Shown here: positions 17,799 through 27,185 of the stretch, piece after piece | Numbering within the stretch: the stretch's first letter is position 1 | Layout of the letters: every line of letters starts with the position of its first letter | Assembly (NCBI RefSeq): GCF_000471025.2 | Contig: NZ_CP015840.1 | Span: forward strand, 558,001-622,000 | DNA: 64,000 bases | Origin: Chlamydia gallinacea 08-1274/3 | Lineage (GTDB): Bacteria; Chlamydiota; Chlamydiia; Chlamydiales; Chlamydiaceae | Reading direction: 5' to 3' | Notes under the pieces: generated by a model | Seen by the model: only the letters and a program-made list of their open reading frames with translations | Told to the model about the DNA's origin: nothing | The model's database searches: none | Made by a program: the position numbers and the translations under genes

Positions 17799-17909
17799 AT
17801 GTTATATTTTTACGTGGGCGGGATTGTGAGAAACTTAAAGTTGGAAAAGCATATTTTTTCTAGAACTGTTGAAGTACAGGCGTCTTTGGCAGAGGGGCTG
17901 TTTGTATGA
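17799..17909 (+). CDS. Short leader-type frame coupled to oppA (36 aa, uncertain)
   Basis: ATG 17799 opens a 36-codon frame (MLYFYVGGIVRNLKLEKHIF and on to AEGLFV) whose TGA overlaps the oppA start as ATGA. The same frame stays open upstream to 17730 with hydrophobic content (PLSTNLLFNKFLSAFVGV), so a longer membrane peptide using a rare start is possible. The 4-nt overlap is the usual sign of translational coupling. It could be a small membrane component or a leader peptide controlling oppA translation. No homology claim. Confidence 0.35.
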   Translation: MLYFYVGGIVRNLKLEKHIFSRTVEVQASLAEGLFV

Positions 17910-20011
17910 ATAAACGGTGTATAATCGACAAGATTTTAAACTGTGGCATTGTTCTCTCTTTAATTTTGTTGTATTGGTCATCTGATTTGTTAGAAAAAGA
18001 TGTGAAATCCATTAAAAGAGATGTTCGAGATGTTCGTGAAGATATTCAAGAAGTTCTCGGCATGATTAGGCAAAGTAGAGCGGAGATCTCTTCTACAAAG
18101 CTCTCTATCGTTTCTGCACCAGCACACAGTATTGAAGTAGGTGATCCCCGCTATCCGAACCTTCTTTCTCCGGATCTTTATAAAGAAAAAACTTTAGGAA
18201 GTTTGTTAGGAGAAAATTTTGTTCCTAAAGGCATATTACGCACAGCCCATATTGGGAAGCCAAATAATCTCAGTCCATTTAATGGCTATGATTATGTACG
18301 TAAGATGTATGATTTATGTGTTCCTGGATTGGCAAGTAGCCATGTGGGGAAGTATGAACAATTTGCTCCAGGTTTAGCGTTGAAAGTGGAGGAGCATCCT
18401 GTTTTGGATGGTTCTGGGGATAAGGAATTCCATGTATATTTACGTCCCAATGTATTTTGGGCATCTATAGATCCCACGCGTTTTCCTAAGCAGGTACAAC
18501 TTTCAGAGACTTTTTTGCAGCCACATCCGGTTACAGCATATGATTTTAAATTTTACTATGATGCTGTGATGAATCCCTATATGTCTGAAATGCGCGCTGT
18601 AGCCTCACGGTCGTATTTTGAAGATATTGTGTCTTTCACAGTAGAAAACGAGTTAAAATTTGTTGTGCGTTGGAAAGCACACACAATCTTTAATGAAGAG
18701 GGAAAAGAAGAGAAGAAAGTTTTGTATTCTGCTTTCTTTAATACCTTAGGCCTAGAGCCTTTGCCGTGTTTTGTGTATCAGTATTTTGCTAATGGAGAAA
18801 AGATTATTAAGGATGATTCCGATCCCGATATTTATCGCAAAGATTCGGTATGGGCGCAAAATTTTGCATCACACTGGGCAAGTAATTACATTGTGAGTTG
18901 TGGGGCCTTTTATTTTTCTGGTATGGATGACGAGAAGATTATTTTTACTCGTAATCCGCATCATTATGATCCTAGTGAAGCTTTGGTAGAAAAGCGTTAT
19001 ATTTATATTAAGGAAAGTTCCGACGCCCTATTCCAAGATTTTAAGTCAGGGAAACTAGATATTACTTATTTACCCCCAAATCAAGCGGATAATTTAGCCA
19101 GTTTTATGAAAACAGCAGCTTATAAAAATCAAGTGGCTCGGGGAGAGGCAATTCGAGAAATCGTGTATCCTGATCGTTCTTATGCTTATATCGGTTGGAA
19201 TTGCTATTCGTTGTTTTTCGAAAATCGTCAAGTACGTCGTGCAATGAATATGCTAATTGATCGCGATAGAATCATAGAAGAGTGCTTGGATGGCCGTGCT
19301 AATGTCATTAGTGGGCCGTTCTCTGCGTATTCGCCTGCTTACAATCAGAACATAGAGGGGTGGCACTACTCTCCAGAAGAGGCTGCACGTATATTGGATG
19401 AAGAAGGTTGGATAGATATCGATGGTGATGGGATCCGAGAGAAAATTATTGATGGTGTCGTTGTCCCTTTTCGGTTTCGATTATGTTATTACGTAAAAAG
19501 TGTCACAGGGCGTACGATTGCATCTTATGTAGCTACTGTGTGCAAAGAAATTGGCATAGAGTGTAGTTTGCTGGGATTAGATACAGCAGATCTTTCTCAA
19601 GCTTTTGATGAGAAAAATTTTGATGCGATTCTTACTGGCTGGTGTTTAGGTTCTCCACCTGAAGACCCTCGGGCTCTTTGGCATTCTGAAGGGGCTCTGG
19701 AACGTGGATCGGCTAATGTGGTAGGATTTCATAATGCTGAGGCCGACAAAATTATTGATCAGCTGAGTTATGAATACGATACTCAGAAACGTTTGGATTT
19801 ATATCATCGATTTCATGAAATTATTCATGAAGAATCTCCCTACGCCTTCCTATTCTCTCGTAATTACTCATTGCTTTATAAAGATTATGTAAAAAATATC
19901 TTTATCCCCAAGAATAGAACGGATTTAATTCCAGATGCTCAGGACGAGATGGTCAATCTTCAAACAGTTTGGATTGATAGGCAGGAGGAAGAGTGCTTAA
20001 GTATATCTTAA
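17906..20011 (+). CDS. oppA: Oligopeptide ABC transporter, membrane-anchored substrate-binding protein
   Basis: 701 residues, well above the usual 540. Instead of a lipobox it has an uncleaved-looking membrane helix (about residues 11-27) and then a heptad-like coiled coil (DVKSIKRDVRDVREDIQEVL, about 33-55). The SBP_bac_5 body follows: LRTAHIGKPNNLSPFNGYD, HVYLRPNVFW, VTAYDFKFYYDAV, RRAMNMLIDRDRIIEECLDG and a late DxDxDG calcium-loop-like motif (DIDGDGIRE). It binds peptides outside the inner membrane for OppB/OppC. Its end overlaps oppB by 19 nt. The anchored, coiled-coil N-terminus is unlike typical OppA and may keep it tied to the permease. Confidence 0.88.
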   Translation: MNKRCIIDKILNCGIVLSLILLYWSSDLLEKDVKSIKRDVRDVREDIQEVLGMIRQSRAEISSTKLSIVSAPAHSIEVGDPRYPNLLSPDLYKEKTLGSLLGENFVPKGILRTAHIGKPNNLSPFNGYDYVRKMYDLCVPGLASSHVGKYEQFAPGLALKVEEHPVLDGSGDKEFHVYLRPNVFWASIDPTRFPKQVQLSETFLQPHPVTAYDFKFYYDAVMNPYMSEMRAVASRSYFEDIVSFTVENELKFVVRWKAHTIFNEEGKEEKKVLYSAFFNTLGLEPLPCFVYQYFANGEKIIKDDSDPDIYRKDSVWAQNFASHWASNYIVSCGAFYFSGMDDEKIIFTRNPHHYDPSEALVEKRYIYIKESSDALFQDFKSGKLDITYLPPNQADNLASFMKTAAYKNQVARGEAIREIVYPDRSYAYIGWNCYSLFFENRQVRRAMNMLIDRDRIIEECLDGRANVISGPFSAYSPAYNQNIEGWHYSPEEAARILDEEGWIDIDGDGIREKIIDGVVVPFRFRLCYYVKSVTGRTIASYVATVCKEIGIECSLLGLDTADLSQAFDEKNFDAILTGWCLGSPPEDPRALWHSEGALERGSANVVGFHNAEADKIIDQLSYEYDTQKRLDLYHRFHEIIHEESPYAFLFSRNYSLLYKDYVKNIFIPKNRTDLIPDAQDEMVNLQTVWIDRQEEECLSIS

Positions 20012-21474
20012 AACGCTTAATACTGATCCCTTTAACACTTTTTTCTATTATTGCTATTAATTTTGTCATATTAAATGCAGCTCCTGGAGATGTTATAGAA
20101 GAACTATCCACAGATGCTCATGGTGAAGCAGGAAAATCAGATAAAATTCGTTCTTATAAGGGGCCTGATCGTTACCTACAATTTCGTGAGCACTATGGGT
20201 TAACATTACCTATTTTTTTTAATACGCGACCATCCATTTCTCACGCAAAAGTGAAATCGGGAATTCAAGAGATCATAGAAAGTTTTCAACGCAATGCGAA
20301 GGGGAAGTCTTTATCTGCATTGAAAGTTTATTGGGGAGATCGTGCGAAGTTCATTTTGCCCATATTGTTATTTGAAGCTGGTGATTCTACCCAGAGTGTT
20401 GTTTATCGTCATATAGCTGCGGATTTATTTATTCGTGGGGGTATTCGTCAAGGGATCGTTGGCTCGAACCTGTCTTCAGAGCAATACGCATATAATGATA
20501 AAGTATCTAAAAGTAATGCGTTTTTAGTGAGATTGCTTTCTGAAGAAGATATTGGTGTAAAAGTAAAAGCTTTGAAAACATGGTTTCAAGAGGAAGGAGG
20601 AATGGAAACCTTCCCCTATGCTCAGGGGATCTCGTGGAGGACACTACTTTTAGAGACGCGATTTGCACGCTATATGTCGCGTATTCTTCATTTAGATTTT
20701 GGGACACTGCGTAATGATCCTCATAAAACAGTAATTTCTGAGGTAGTTAAGCGTTTGCGGGCTTCCATGGTGTTGTCTGTATTGCCTTTAGTTGTTGTTT
20801 TTGTTTTGTGCCAAGTCTTTGGCATGCTTATGGCTTTAAATAGAAATCGCTGGTTGGACCATGTCTTGAATTTCATTTTTCTTATTCTGTTTTCTATTCC
20901 TGTATTTGTTGCTGTCCCTTGGATTATTGATCATTTTGTTATTAATAAAACTATACCGTTTACATCAATTCCTATGCCTTATAGCGGTCTATGCTCGCCT
21001 GCAGAGATTTTTGATCAGCTCAGTTCATTTGGAAAACTGTTGGATATTCTTACTCATTGTGTTCTGCCTTTTTGTGCTGTAAGTTATGGAGCTTTTGCTG
21101 CGCAATCAAGATTGAGTCGATCCATATTTTTAGAGATTCTTAGAGAAGATTATATTTGTGCTGCGCGTGCGCGTGGAATCCCTCGTTCGAATATCCTTGT
21201 GAAACACGTAGGAAAAAATGCTGCCTCTTCATTAGTGACTTCGTTAACCTCTTCATTAGGAGCTATATTAGGAGGCGCCTTAGTTGTAGAGACTTTGTTT
21301 GATATCGATGGATTTGGAAGATTTTTTTATCAGGCGATTTTAAATCGTGATCACAATGTTGTTCTGTTTTCTGTTCTTGTGGGATCAACATTATCTTTAG
21401 TGGGATATCTTCTTGGAGACATTTGTTGTGTATTATTAGACCCTAGAGTGCATCTAGGAGGTAGGAGGGTTTGA
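19993..21474 (+). CDS. oppB: Oligopeptide ABC transporter permease OppB, enlarged
   Basis: 493 residues with a GTG start at 19993 preceded by AGGAGGAA; it overlaps oppA by 19 nt. OppB proteins are normally near 310 residues. The first membrane helix (LKRLILIPLTLFSIIAINFVI) is followed by an extra non-membrane region of roughly 180 residues (about 50-230) before the permease core with its EAA loop (CAARARGIPRSNILVKHVGKNAA) and VVETLFDIDGFGRFFYQAIL. The insert probably lies in the periplasm, after helix 1. It forms the pore with OppC; ATPase genes are not in the window. Confidence 0.9.
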   Translation: MLKYILKRLILIPLTLFSIIAINFVILNAAPGDVIEELSTDAHGEAGKSDKIRSYKGPDRYLQFREHYGLTLPIFFNTRPSISHAKVKSGIQEIIESFQRNAKGKSLSALKVYWGDRAKFILPILLFEAGDSTQSVVYRHIAADLFIRGGIRQGIVGSNLSSEQYAYNDKVSKSNAFLVRLLSEEDIGVKVKALKTWFQEEGGMETFPYAQGISWRTLLLETRFARYMSRILHLDFGTLRNDPHKTVISEVVKRLRASMVLSVLPLVVVFVLCQVFGMLMALNRNRWLDHVLNFIFLILFSIPVFVAVPWIIDHFVINKTIPFTSIPMPYSGLCSPAEIFDQLSSFGKLLDILTHCVLPFCAVSYGAFAAQSRLSRSIFLEILREDYICAARARGIPRSNILVKHVGKNAASSLVTSLTSSLGAILGGALVVETLFDIDGFGRFFYQAILNRDHNVVLFSVLVGSTLSLVGYLLGDICCVLLDPRVHLGGRRV

Positions 21475-21481
21475 GGGGCTT

Positions 21482-23215
21482 ATGCAGACATCTCATTCTT
21501 TTTATCGTAGATTTGTGCAAGCATACCATAGGAATTTCCTAGCTTCTCTTGCATGGAGATTTGTTGTTGCTTTGTCCATTATTGGGGTCTACGCTCCTCT
21601 ATTTGCAAGTAGTAAGCCACTCGTTGTTAAGTGGCAAGGAATGTTTTTTTTCCCCTTGTTTCGGTATTTGTGGTTTCCAGGATTTTATACAAAATCCATA
21701 GATTTATTTTTTAATGTATTGATGGTGACCTTTCCCTTTTTCTTTATAGGGTGGAAGTGCTTTCGAGGCAGTTTACGTAAGGTCATTCTTTATAGCGCCC
21801 TATTTACACAAATAGCGGGGTTTATTTTTGTTTATTCTGGGTGTATTCCTGATCCGGCTGGAGATGAAAGTTTGAAAAAACTCCGTGCGGAAAAAATTCT
21901 TTCTCAAATAACCTCTACGAATCCTGAATTTTTAATGCTTCTTCCTCAGGATAAACGCACCTGGGAATTAGAAAAGCATTATATGAGTACGTATGAGCAG
22001 CTTAGTATCCTGATCAAAGCAAAATATCTTAAGTCTCAGCATGAAAAATTACAGAGATATTGTGTGGCTTATGAGGGGCACAAAGGGTCTCCAATGCCAA
22101 CACTGCATTATTTACAAGAGAAAAACGAAAAGATTTGTTTAGAGAGACTGAAACAAAGATTACAGAAGCTACAAATTCCTTATGAAGCGGCTTTGCGGGA
22201 TTGGCATAAGGCTATTGATGATTATCGTCCTGTTCTCATGGCTTTAGATCGCATTGATCACGATTTACAGCTAGCTTCGTATAATCATAGTCCTTATGAC
22301 CGTCTATATTTAGTTCGTGCATCTATAGAAGAGGAATCAGAACCAATCCGCACACAACTTGTTCGTATTCATCGGGTACTCGAAGAGTACAATAAGATTT
22401 ATAGTGCCATGGATTTTATTCGGGATAAACGTGCATGGATAGATGAAGAATCTGAAAAACTACGCATTGTTCTTCGTCCTTTATTAAGTACGTTTCATTG
22501 GGAAGATGATGCTGGGGGATCTCGGGATATGAATAAATATGTACGGTGGTGGGAACTCACGCGTATTACTCGAAAAGATCTTCTAGCTTCTTTAATTTTT
22601 GGTATTCGTATTGCCTTGGTTGTAGGAGGAATTTCTGTAGCGATTGCTTTATTAATAGGAATAGTTGTTGGTTTGATTTCGGGGTATTTTGGAGGGACTA
22701 CAGACATCATCCTTTCTAGATTTACAGAGATTTGGGAAACCATGCCCATGTTATTTATTTTAATGTTAGTGGTTTCCATTACCCAGATAAAATCGTTAAT
22801 TTTAGATACGGTCTTGTTGGGGTGTTTCGGGTGGACAGGATTTAGTCGTTACATCCGCATTGAAACTCTAAGACAACGAAATATGCCATATGTACTGTCT
22901 GCTACGAATATGTGCTATAGTCATTACCATATTATGGTGCACCAAATTCTTCCCAATGCCATTGTCCCAACGATTGCTTTGTTACCCTTTTCTGTCATGG
23001 CAATGATTAGTTGTGAAGCAGGTTTAACTTTTTTAGGATTGGGAGAAGAAAGTTCGTCATCATGGGGGAGTATTATGAGAGAGGGAGTGACAGCCTTTCC
23101 TTCAGAAAGCGCTATTCTCTGGCCTCCTGCGATTTTACTCACGACTTTGCTCATGGCTATAGCTTTAATAGGTGATGGAGTTCGTGATGCTTTAGATCCC
23201 AAGCTGCAGAATTAA
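21482..23215 (+). CDS. oppC: Oligopeptide ABC transporter permease OppC, enlarged
   Basis: 577 residues versus about 300 in most bacteria, starting 7 nt after oppB. The N-terminal helix region is followed by two more hydrophobic segments (about 55-70, 98-118) and a long charged helical insert (about 130-350, coiled-coil-like, e.g. RLQKLQIPYEAALRDWHKAI). The permease core starts near 365 (RKDLLASLIFGIRIALVVGG) and carries the EAA loop (VLSATNMCYSHYHIMVHQILPNA) and GLTFLGLGEESSSSWGSIM. Partner of OppB in peptide import. The stop overlaps the end of the convergent alkyltransferase gene by 4 nt. Confidence 0.9.
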   Translation: MQTSHSFYRRFVQAYHRNFLASLAWRFVVALSIIGVYAPLFASSKPLVVKWQGMFFFPLFRYLWFPGFYTKSIDLFFNVLMVTFPFFFIGWKCFRGSLRKVILYSALFTQIAGFIFVYSGCIPDPAGDESLKKLRAEKILSQITSTNPEFLMLLPQDKRTWELEKHYMSTYEQLSILIKAKYLKSQHEKLQRYCVAYEGHKGSPMPTLHYLQEKNEKICLERLKQRLQKLQIPYEAALRDWHKAIDDYRPVLMALDRIDHDLQLASYNHSPYDRLYLVRASIEEESEPIRTQLVRIHRVLEEYNKIYSAMDFIRDKRAWIDEESEKLRIVLRPLLSTFHWEDDAGGSRDMNKYVRWWELTRITRKDLLASLIFGIRIALVVGGISVAIALLIGIVVGLISGYFGGTTDIILSRFTEIWETMPMLFILMLVVSITQIKSLILDTVLLGCFGWTGFSRYIRIETLRQRNMPYVLSATNMCYSHYHIMVHQILPNAIVPTIALLPFSVMAMISCEAGLTFLGLGEESSSSWGSIMREGVTAFPSESAILWPPAILLTTLLMAIALIGDGVRDALDPKLQN

Positions 23216-23745
23216 CGCAAAGATCCTTCAAATTGAAGGAGAATATCCTGGATATGTTCTCCTGCACAATAATGGCGTTCTCCATTGCTACTCATAATGC
23301 GATGGCAGGGGAAAAATAAAAGAAAGGGATTATACTTGCATGTAGCACCTACGGTACGTGGGTGTGTACCTGTTTCCTTAGCGATATCTCCATAAGTGCG
23401 TGTTTCTCCAAAAGGGACTTCCGCTATACAATTTAAGATGCGCAGTTGGACTTCAGAAAGGATAGAGGTATTGATATAAGAAGATTTAGGTAACGTCATC
23501 TTTTGTGCATATTTTGTACATAGGAGATAAATTTCTTGCATAGCTTTATGTGAGCCTGCGCTAAGAAATAAACAGGAGAATACCGGAGCTACAGAAAGAC
23601 GTGTTTTCACTACTGAGTTATTTTGAAAATGGACAATAACTTGTATCGGGGGGTATTTTCCTATTTGCAAGCCTTGAGAACAGGCTTGCGCTAGAAATGA
23701 TTTCGATTCTTCAGAGACAAGGAGAAAACTCTGTTTATCCTGCAT
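23212..23745 (-). CDS. ogt: Methylated-DNA--protein-cysteine methyltransferase
   Basis: 177 residues. The alkyl-acceptor motif FPCHRI puts the reactive Cys at 147; the upstream arginine-finger block VGATCKYNP and TRTYGDIAKETGTHPRTV complete the MGMT/Ogt DNA-binding HTH. It removes alkyl groups from O6-alkylguanine in one suicide turnover. It overlaps the upstream secreted-protein gene by 11 nt, so it is the last gene of a pheT-led minus-strand operon. There is no Ada-type AraC domain, so it is a repair protein only. Confidence 0.92.
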   Translation of the reverse strand: MQDKQSFLLVSEESKSFLAQACSQGLQIGKYPPIQVIVHFQNNSVVKTRLSVAPVFSCLFLSAGSHKAMQEIYLLCTKYAQKMTLPKSSYINTSILSEVQLRILNCIAEVPFGETRTYGDIAKETGTHPRTVGATCKYNPFLLFFPCHRIMSSNGERHYCAGEHIQDILLQFEGSLR

Positions 23746-24706
23746 TATTCAGTCTTTCAAATTTTGCTTTTGAGACTAGGCGCCCACGATGATACCATTC
23801 ACATTTATAGATACCAGCAGCATAAATCTTTCTTATTCCATGTAAGCGGTTATTTTTCCAGGAGACTTCCTCCGCAATGATTTCGTTTTCATTATAGCGG
23901 AGTTCAAATCCCTCTTTAATACCTTTGATAAATGGAATTTCAGCTACTTTACAGCCATTTTTAAATACTATTGTTGTTCCATCTTGATAACCATACCGCC
24001 ATTCTTCGATAGTATTTGGGATTCCTCCAGGGAGGTAAGTGAGGCGAAGTCCATGGGGTTGGCCATTAGTATAGTGCGTGATTGTTTCAGGATCTCGTGT
24101 TGGATAAAAGGTAGTTTTTTTAATCAAGACACCGTCACTAAATGTCTCTTCAGAGAGTAGGACATTATTAACAGAAAACGTGGAACGTACTCCTTCTCCA
24201 TTGCGAATAGAGGAAAAATATTTCCCATTAAACGAGGAATAGTTTCCTTCAATCACACGGCCGTAATGCGTAGTTTCTGTGAAATAGGGATCAGTGATGG
24301 TGTCGTTATTATTGTTATCGGGCCAGCGTGTGATTATAAGTGCCCCATCTTCTTGGAAAATTTCTTCTTGGGAGGGGAGGCCATTGGAAAAGAAGGTTTT
24401 ATGGGATACCAAACGACCTTGGTCGTACGTCTTGATTACGGCAAGGGTCGTAGAATGAGGGAAAGTTTGCGTTACTTTTCCGTGGAGAAGCCCTTGGGTA
24501 TAGGTCTCATATAGGGTAGACCCATCTTTTAGTACTTTGGTAATTGTTCCATCACAACCACGTTTTACCCAGTCTTTCCCTGAAACAATAATTCCATAAT
24601 TATTACGGAATGTTTCCTTCATAATAGAAGCATCTTGTTTAAGGATAGATCCGTAAGTAAAGCACGAGAAAGTGAGCGCGTAAACGAAAAAAAGTAGTTG
24701 TTTCAT
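23735..24706 (-). CDS. Secreted protein with MORN/YwqK-like repeats
   Basis: 323 residues with a Sec signal peptide (MKQLLFFVYALTFSCFTYGS). The rest is built from roughly 20-25-residue repeats in the style of the MORN_2/YwqK family: TYTQGLLHGKVTQTF, TYDQGRLVSHKTFFSNG, TFSDGVLIKKTTFYP, HYTNGQPHGLRLTYLPGG, WRYGYQDGTTIVFKNG, SWKNNRLHGIRKIYAAG. Such repeats form flat beta-hairpin stacks, here presumably outside the cytoplasm. In other bacteria related repeats occur in putative antitoxins and surface proteins; no partner is evident here. Overlaps pheT by 4 nt and the alkyltransferase gene by 11 nt. Confidence 0.75.
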   Translation of the reverse strand: MKQLLFFVYALTFSCFTYGSILKQDASIMKETFRNNYGIIVSGKDWVKRGCDGTITKVLKDGSTLYETYTQGLLHGKVTQTFPHSTTLAVIKTYDQGRLVSHKTFFSNGLPSQEEIFQEDGALIITRWPDNNNNDTITDPYFTETTHYGRVIEGNYSSFNGKYFSSIRNGEGVRSTFSVNNVLLSEETFSDGVLIKKTTFYPTRDPETITHYTNGQPHGLRLTYLPGGIPNTIEEWRYGYQDGTTIVFKNGCKVAEIPFIKGIKEGFELRYNENEIIAEEVSWKNNRLHGIRKIYAAGIYKCEWYHRGRLVSKAKFERLNNAG

Positions 24707-27084
24707 GTCTCGATAGTTCCTATTGTGTCGTTTAGTTCTTGCTTGAGCCTAGCAAGTAAACGCTCATGTTCTTCTTCAATTTCTTGATTTGATAACGTTC
24801 GTTCTTTGTCTTGAAATACAAGGCGTAAAGAGACGTTCTTGTTAGGTGTCGTAGAGTCCCTATTTTGATATATACTGATAATGGAAACACTTTCAAGCCA
24901 TTTAGATGGGAAACTTAAAAGTTTCCTACGTAGGGAATCTGCGGGAAGGGATTCGGGAACAGTGAGCGTTATGTCTCTGAAGGATGAGGGGTAAATAGGG
25001 TATGGCTGATAGCGTTTTTGTGATTTCTTTTGTGTAGATATTAGAGCATCTACAGAAATTTCAGCAAAAAATACAGGACACTTGATTTGGGCTTTTTTAC
25101 ATAGGTGAGGATGTAACGTTCCGAATTGTCCTATTACGCGCTTATGTAAATAAATTTCTGCTTGTTGGTATGGATGAAAATTTTCATGATGGCCTTCCTG
25201 AATTGTATACGCAGATAGCGAAATACGTAAGTGATGAAATAACTTTTCCACCCACCCCTTGATAGAGAAGAAAGATAAAGGCCGATTCTGAGACATCCAG
25301 GAAATCTGTTCTGCTTGCCCTGATAGAATAATCCCTAGATTTTGGGTTTCGCAGTAACGTGTATTTACTTTTGTATAGGTGGTTCCTAATTCAAAGGCAT
25401 GAACGTAAGGAGCTTGTCTATTAAGATTGGTTGCTGTGCTTTTTAGTAATCCCGGGAGTAATGAAGTACGTAAGCTTGTTGCGTATTTGGATCCTTGAAG
25501 GTGAATTGTTTGGTTGTTTTTCTGCTGCCTGTCAAGGGCTACTGTTTCAGTATCTAAAAGGTCGCAGGTGAAAAATTGCTGTAAACCAGATTGCGATAAG
25601 AAGTCCACAATTTTTCTTTTTAGGGAATAGATAGGAGTATATACAGGAACAGAATGTCTTTTTTCTATGTGCCAAGGTTCGATTCGGCAGATTTCCTCAA
25701 CTAAATCAATTTCTTGATGGATATCGTGACGGTAGGAAGGAATTTCTACAGTGATAGCTTCGTGTTGTGAGGTAACAGAGAAACCTAAGGTATGCAGTTT
25801 GACTTTGAGAGTTTCTTCTGAATCTTGGTTGCCAAGAATTCTTTGAACCGTTGTTTTTCTTAATGTAAGAGTTTTTGTAGGAGTTTTTTCTCCAAGAATT
25901 CGTATAGGGGAAACCTGAGCCTGGGGGAAAAGTTTTTTAATATAGTGGATAGCTGCATACAGTGCAGGAAGTACATTGTGAGAATCAGTACCTCGCGTAA
26001 AGCGGTAGGCAGCTTCGGAGTTGATGGGAATGTATGTTTGTGATTGGCGAATTGCTTTAGGATCAAAGTACGCAGCTTCTAAGATAATTTCTGTTGTTGT
26101 CTCTTGGAATGAAGACTCTAAACTTCCCATTACTCCTGCTAAGGCTACCGTATGATTTTTATCACAGATGATCGGCAATCCTTGAGGAATGAGGACTTCT
26201 TCGTTACTGAGTAGTTGGAGATTATGAGGAGAACTTGCTTTTTGTGCACATAGAGATTCATAATCAATGGCTTGCGCATTATAGGCATGAAGTGGTTGTC
26301 CTAAAGCAAGCATGATGTAATTAGTAATATCAACGATCGCATTTATCGGCTTATATTTACAGGCTTTGAGAATATCTTGGAGCTCTTGGGGAGAGGGTTG
26401 CGAAGAAACTCCAGAGATTTTTACATAGCAAAAGAAAGGACAAATTGTAAGATCGTGTTGTGGGGTATTTTGTGTTTGTCTTGGTAGAGGAGAAAAGGAA
26501 AAATCTGTGGGGATGGTGAGTGTTGTTGGAGAAACATGAGTAATTTCTCTAGCAAGGCCTAAAATTGAGGCGCAATGGCCTAAGTTAGGTGTTAGAGAGC
26601 ATTCTATGGAGGTATCAGATAAGAGGGTGTAGACGTCTTCTCCTAGAGGAGAAGTTTCAGGGAATACAAATAAGTTTTTTCCCTGAGCTTGTAAATGTGG
26701 AAAACCAAGTTCATCAGCTCCACAGCACATGCCTTGAGATTCTATACCGCGCAATTTTGATTTTTTTATTGTATATAAGCAACCTGCTTGATCATATACT
26801 TTGGCCCCTGGAAGTGCTAGGGGCACAATGCTTCCTACATGACAATTAGGAGCTCCACAAACAATTTGATATTCTGCGTTTCCGTCAAATAGTGTAGCGA
26901 CAACTAAATGATCAGCGTTGGGGTGGTGAGAAGTTGCTATGATTTTGGCTGTAACAATAAAGGAGTGTGCGTGGGATAGGGGTGTTTCGATTTCGATTCC
27001 TATGCGATCACAAGCTTCTACAATTTGCTTTAAAGATAAAGAAGAAGAAAAAAATTTTTGTAATAAAGATAAAGAAACTCGCAT
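24703..27084 (-). CDS. pheT: Phenylalanyl-tRNA synthetase beta subunit
   Basis: 793 residues from ATG 27084 (MRVSLSLLQKFF); a GTG at 27108 in frame is less likely. Domains in order: N-terminal B1 piece, tRNA-binding OB fold (about 42-150; ATSHHPNADHLVVATLFDG), B3/B4 editing domain (ICPFFCYVKISGV to VMGSLESSFQETTTEI), B5 domain, the catalytic-like core, and a C-terminal FDX-ACB anticodon-binding domain (PYPIYPSSFRDITLTVPE). It pairs with PheS, encoded elsewhere. It leads a minus-strand operon with the repeat protein and alkyltransferase and diverges from the LysM gene. Confidence 0.95.
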   Translation of the reverse strand: MRVSLSLLQKFFSSSLSLKQIVEACDRIGIEIETPLSHAHSFIVTAKIIATSHHPNADHLVVATLFDGNAEYQIVCGAPNCHVGSIVPLALPGAKVYDQAGCLYTIKKSKLRGIESQGMCCGADELGFPHLQAQGKNLFVFPETSPLGEDVYTLLSDTSIECSLTPNLGHCASILGLAREITHVSPTTLTIPTDFSFSPLPRQTQNTPQHDLTICPFFCYVKISGVSSQPSPQELQDILKACKYKPINAIVDITNYIMLALGQPLHAYNAQAIDYESLCAQKASSPHNLQLLSNEEVLIPQGLPIICDKNHTVALAGVMGSLESSFQETTTEIILEAAYFDPKAIRQSQTYIPINSEAAYRFTRGTDSHNVLPALYAAIHYIKKLFPQAQVSPIRILGEKTPTKTLTLRKTTVQRILGNQDSEETLKVKLHTLGFSVTSQHEAITVEIPSYRHDIHQEIDLVEEICRIEPWHIEKRHSVPVYTPIYSLKRKIVDFLSQSGLQQFFTCDLLDTETVALDRQQKNNQTIHLQGSKYATSLRTSLLPGLLKSTATNLNRQAPYVHAFELGTTYTKVNTRYCETQNLGIILSGQAEQISWMSQNRPLSFFSIKGWVEKLFHHLRISLSAYTIQEGHHENFHPYQQAEIYLHKRVIGQFGTLHPHLCKKAQIKCPVFFAEISVDALISTQKKSQKRYQPYPIYPSSFRDITLTVPESLPADSLRRKLLSFPSKWLESVSIISIYQNRDSTTPNKNVSLRLVFQDKERTLSNQEIEEEHERLLARLKQELNDTIGTIET

Positions 27085-27185
27085 GGAATAGTAACGTTTT
27101 TGTGACACATTTTACGAGGAGGGGTGTATAGTGGCAAGTATTTTGTACCTTGGGAAAGTCTTCATTTTTGGAGTTATCTTTTAAC

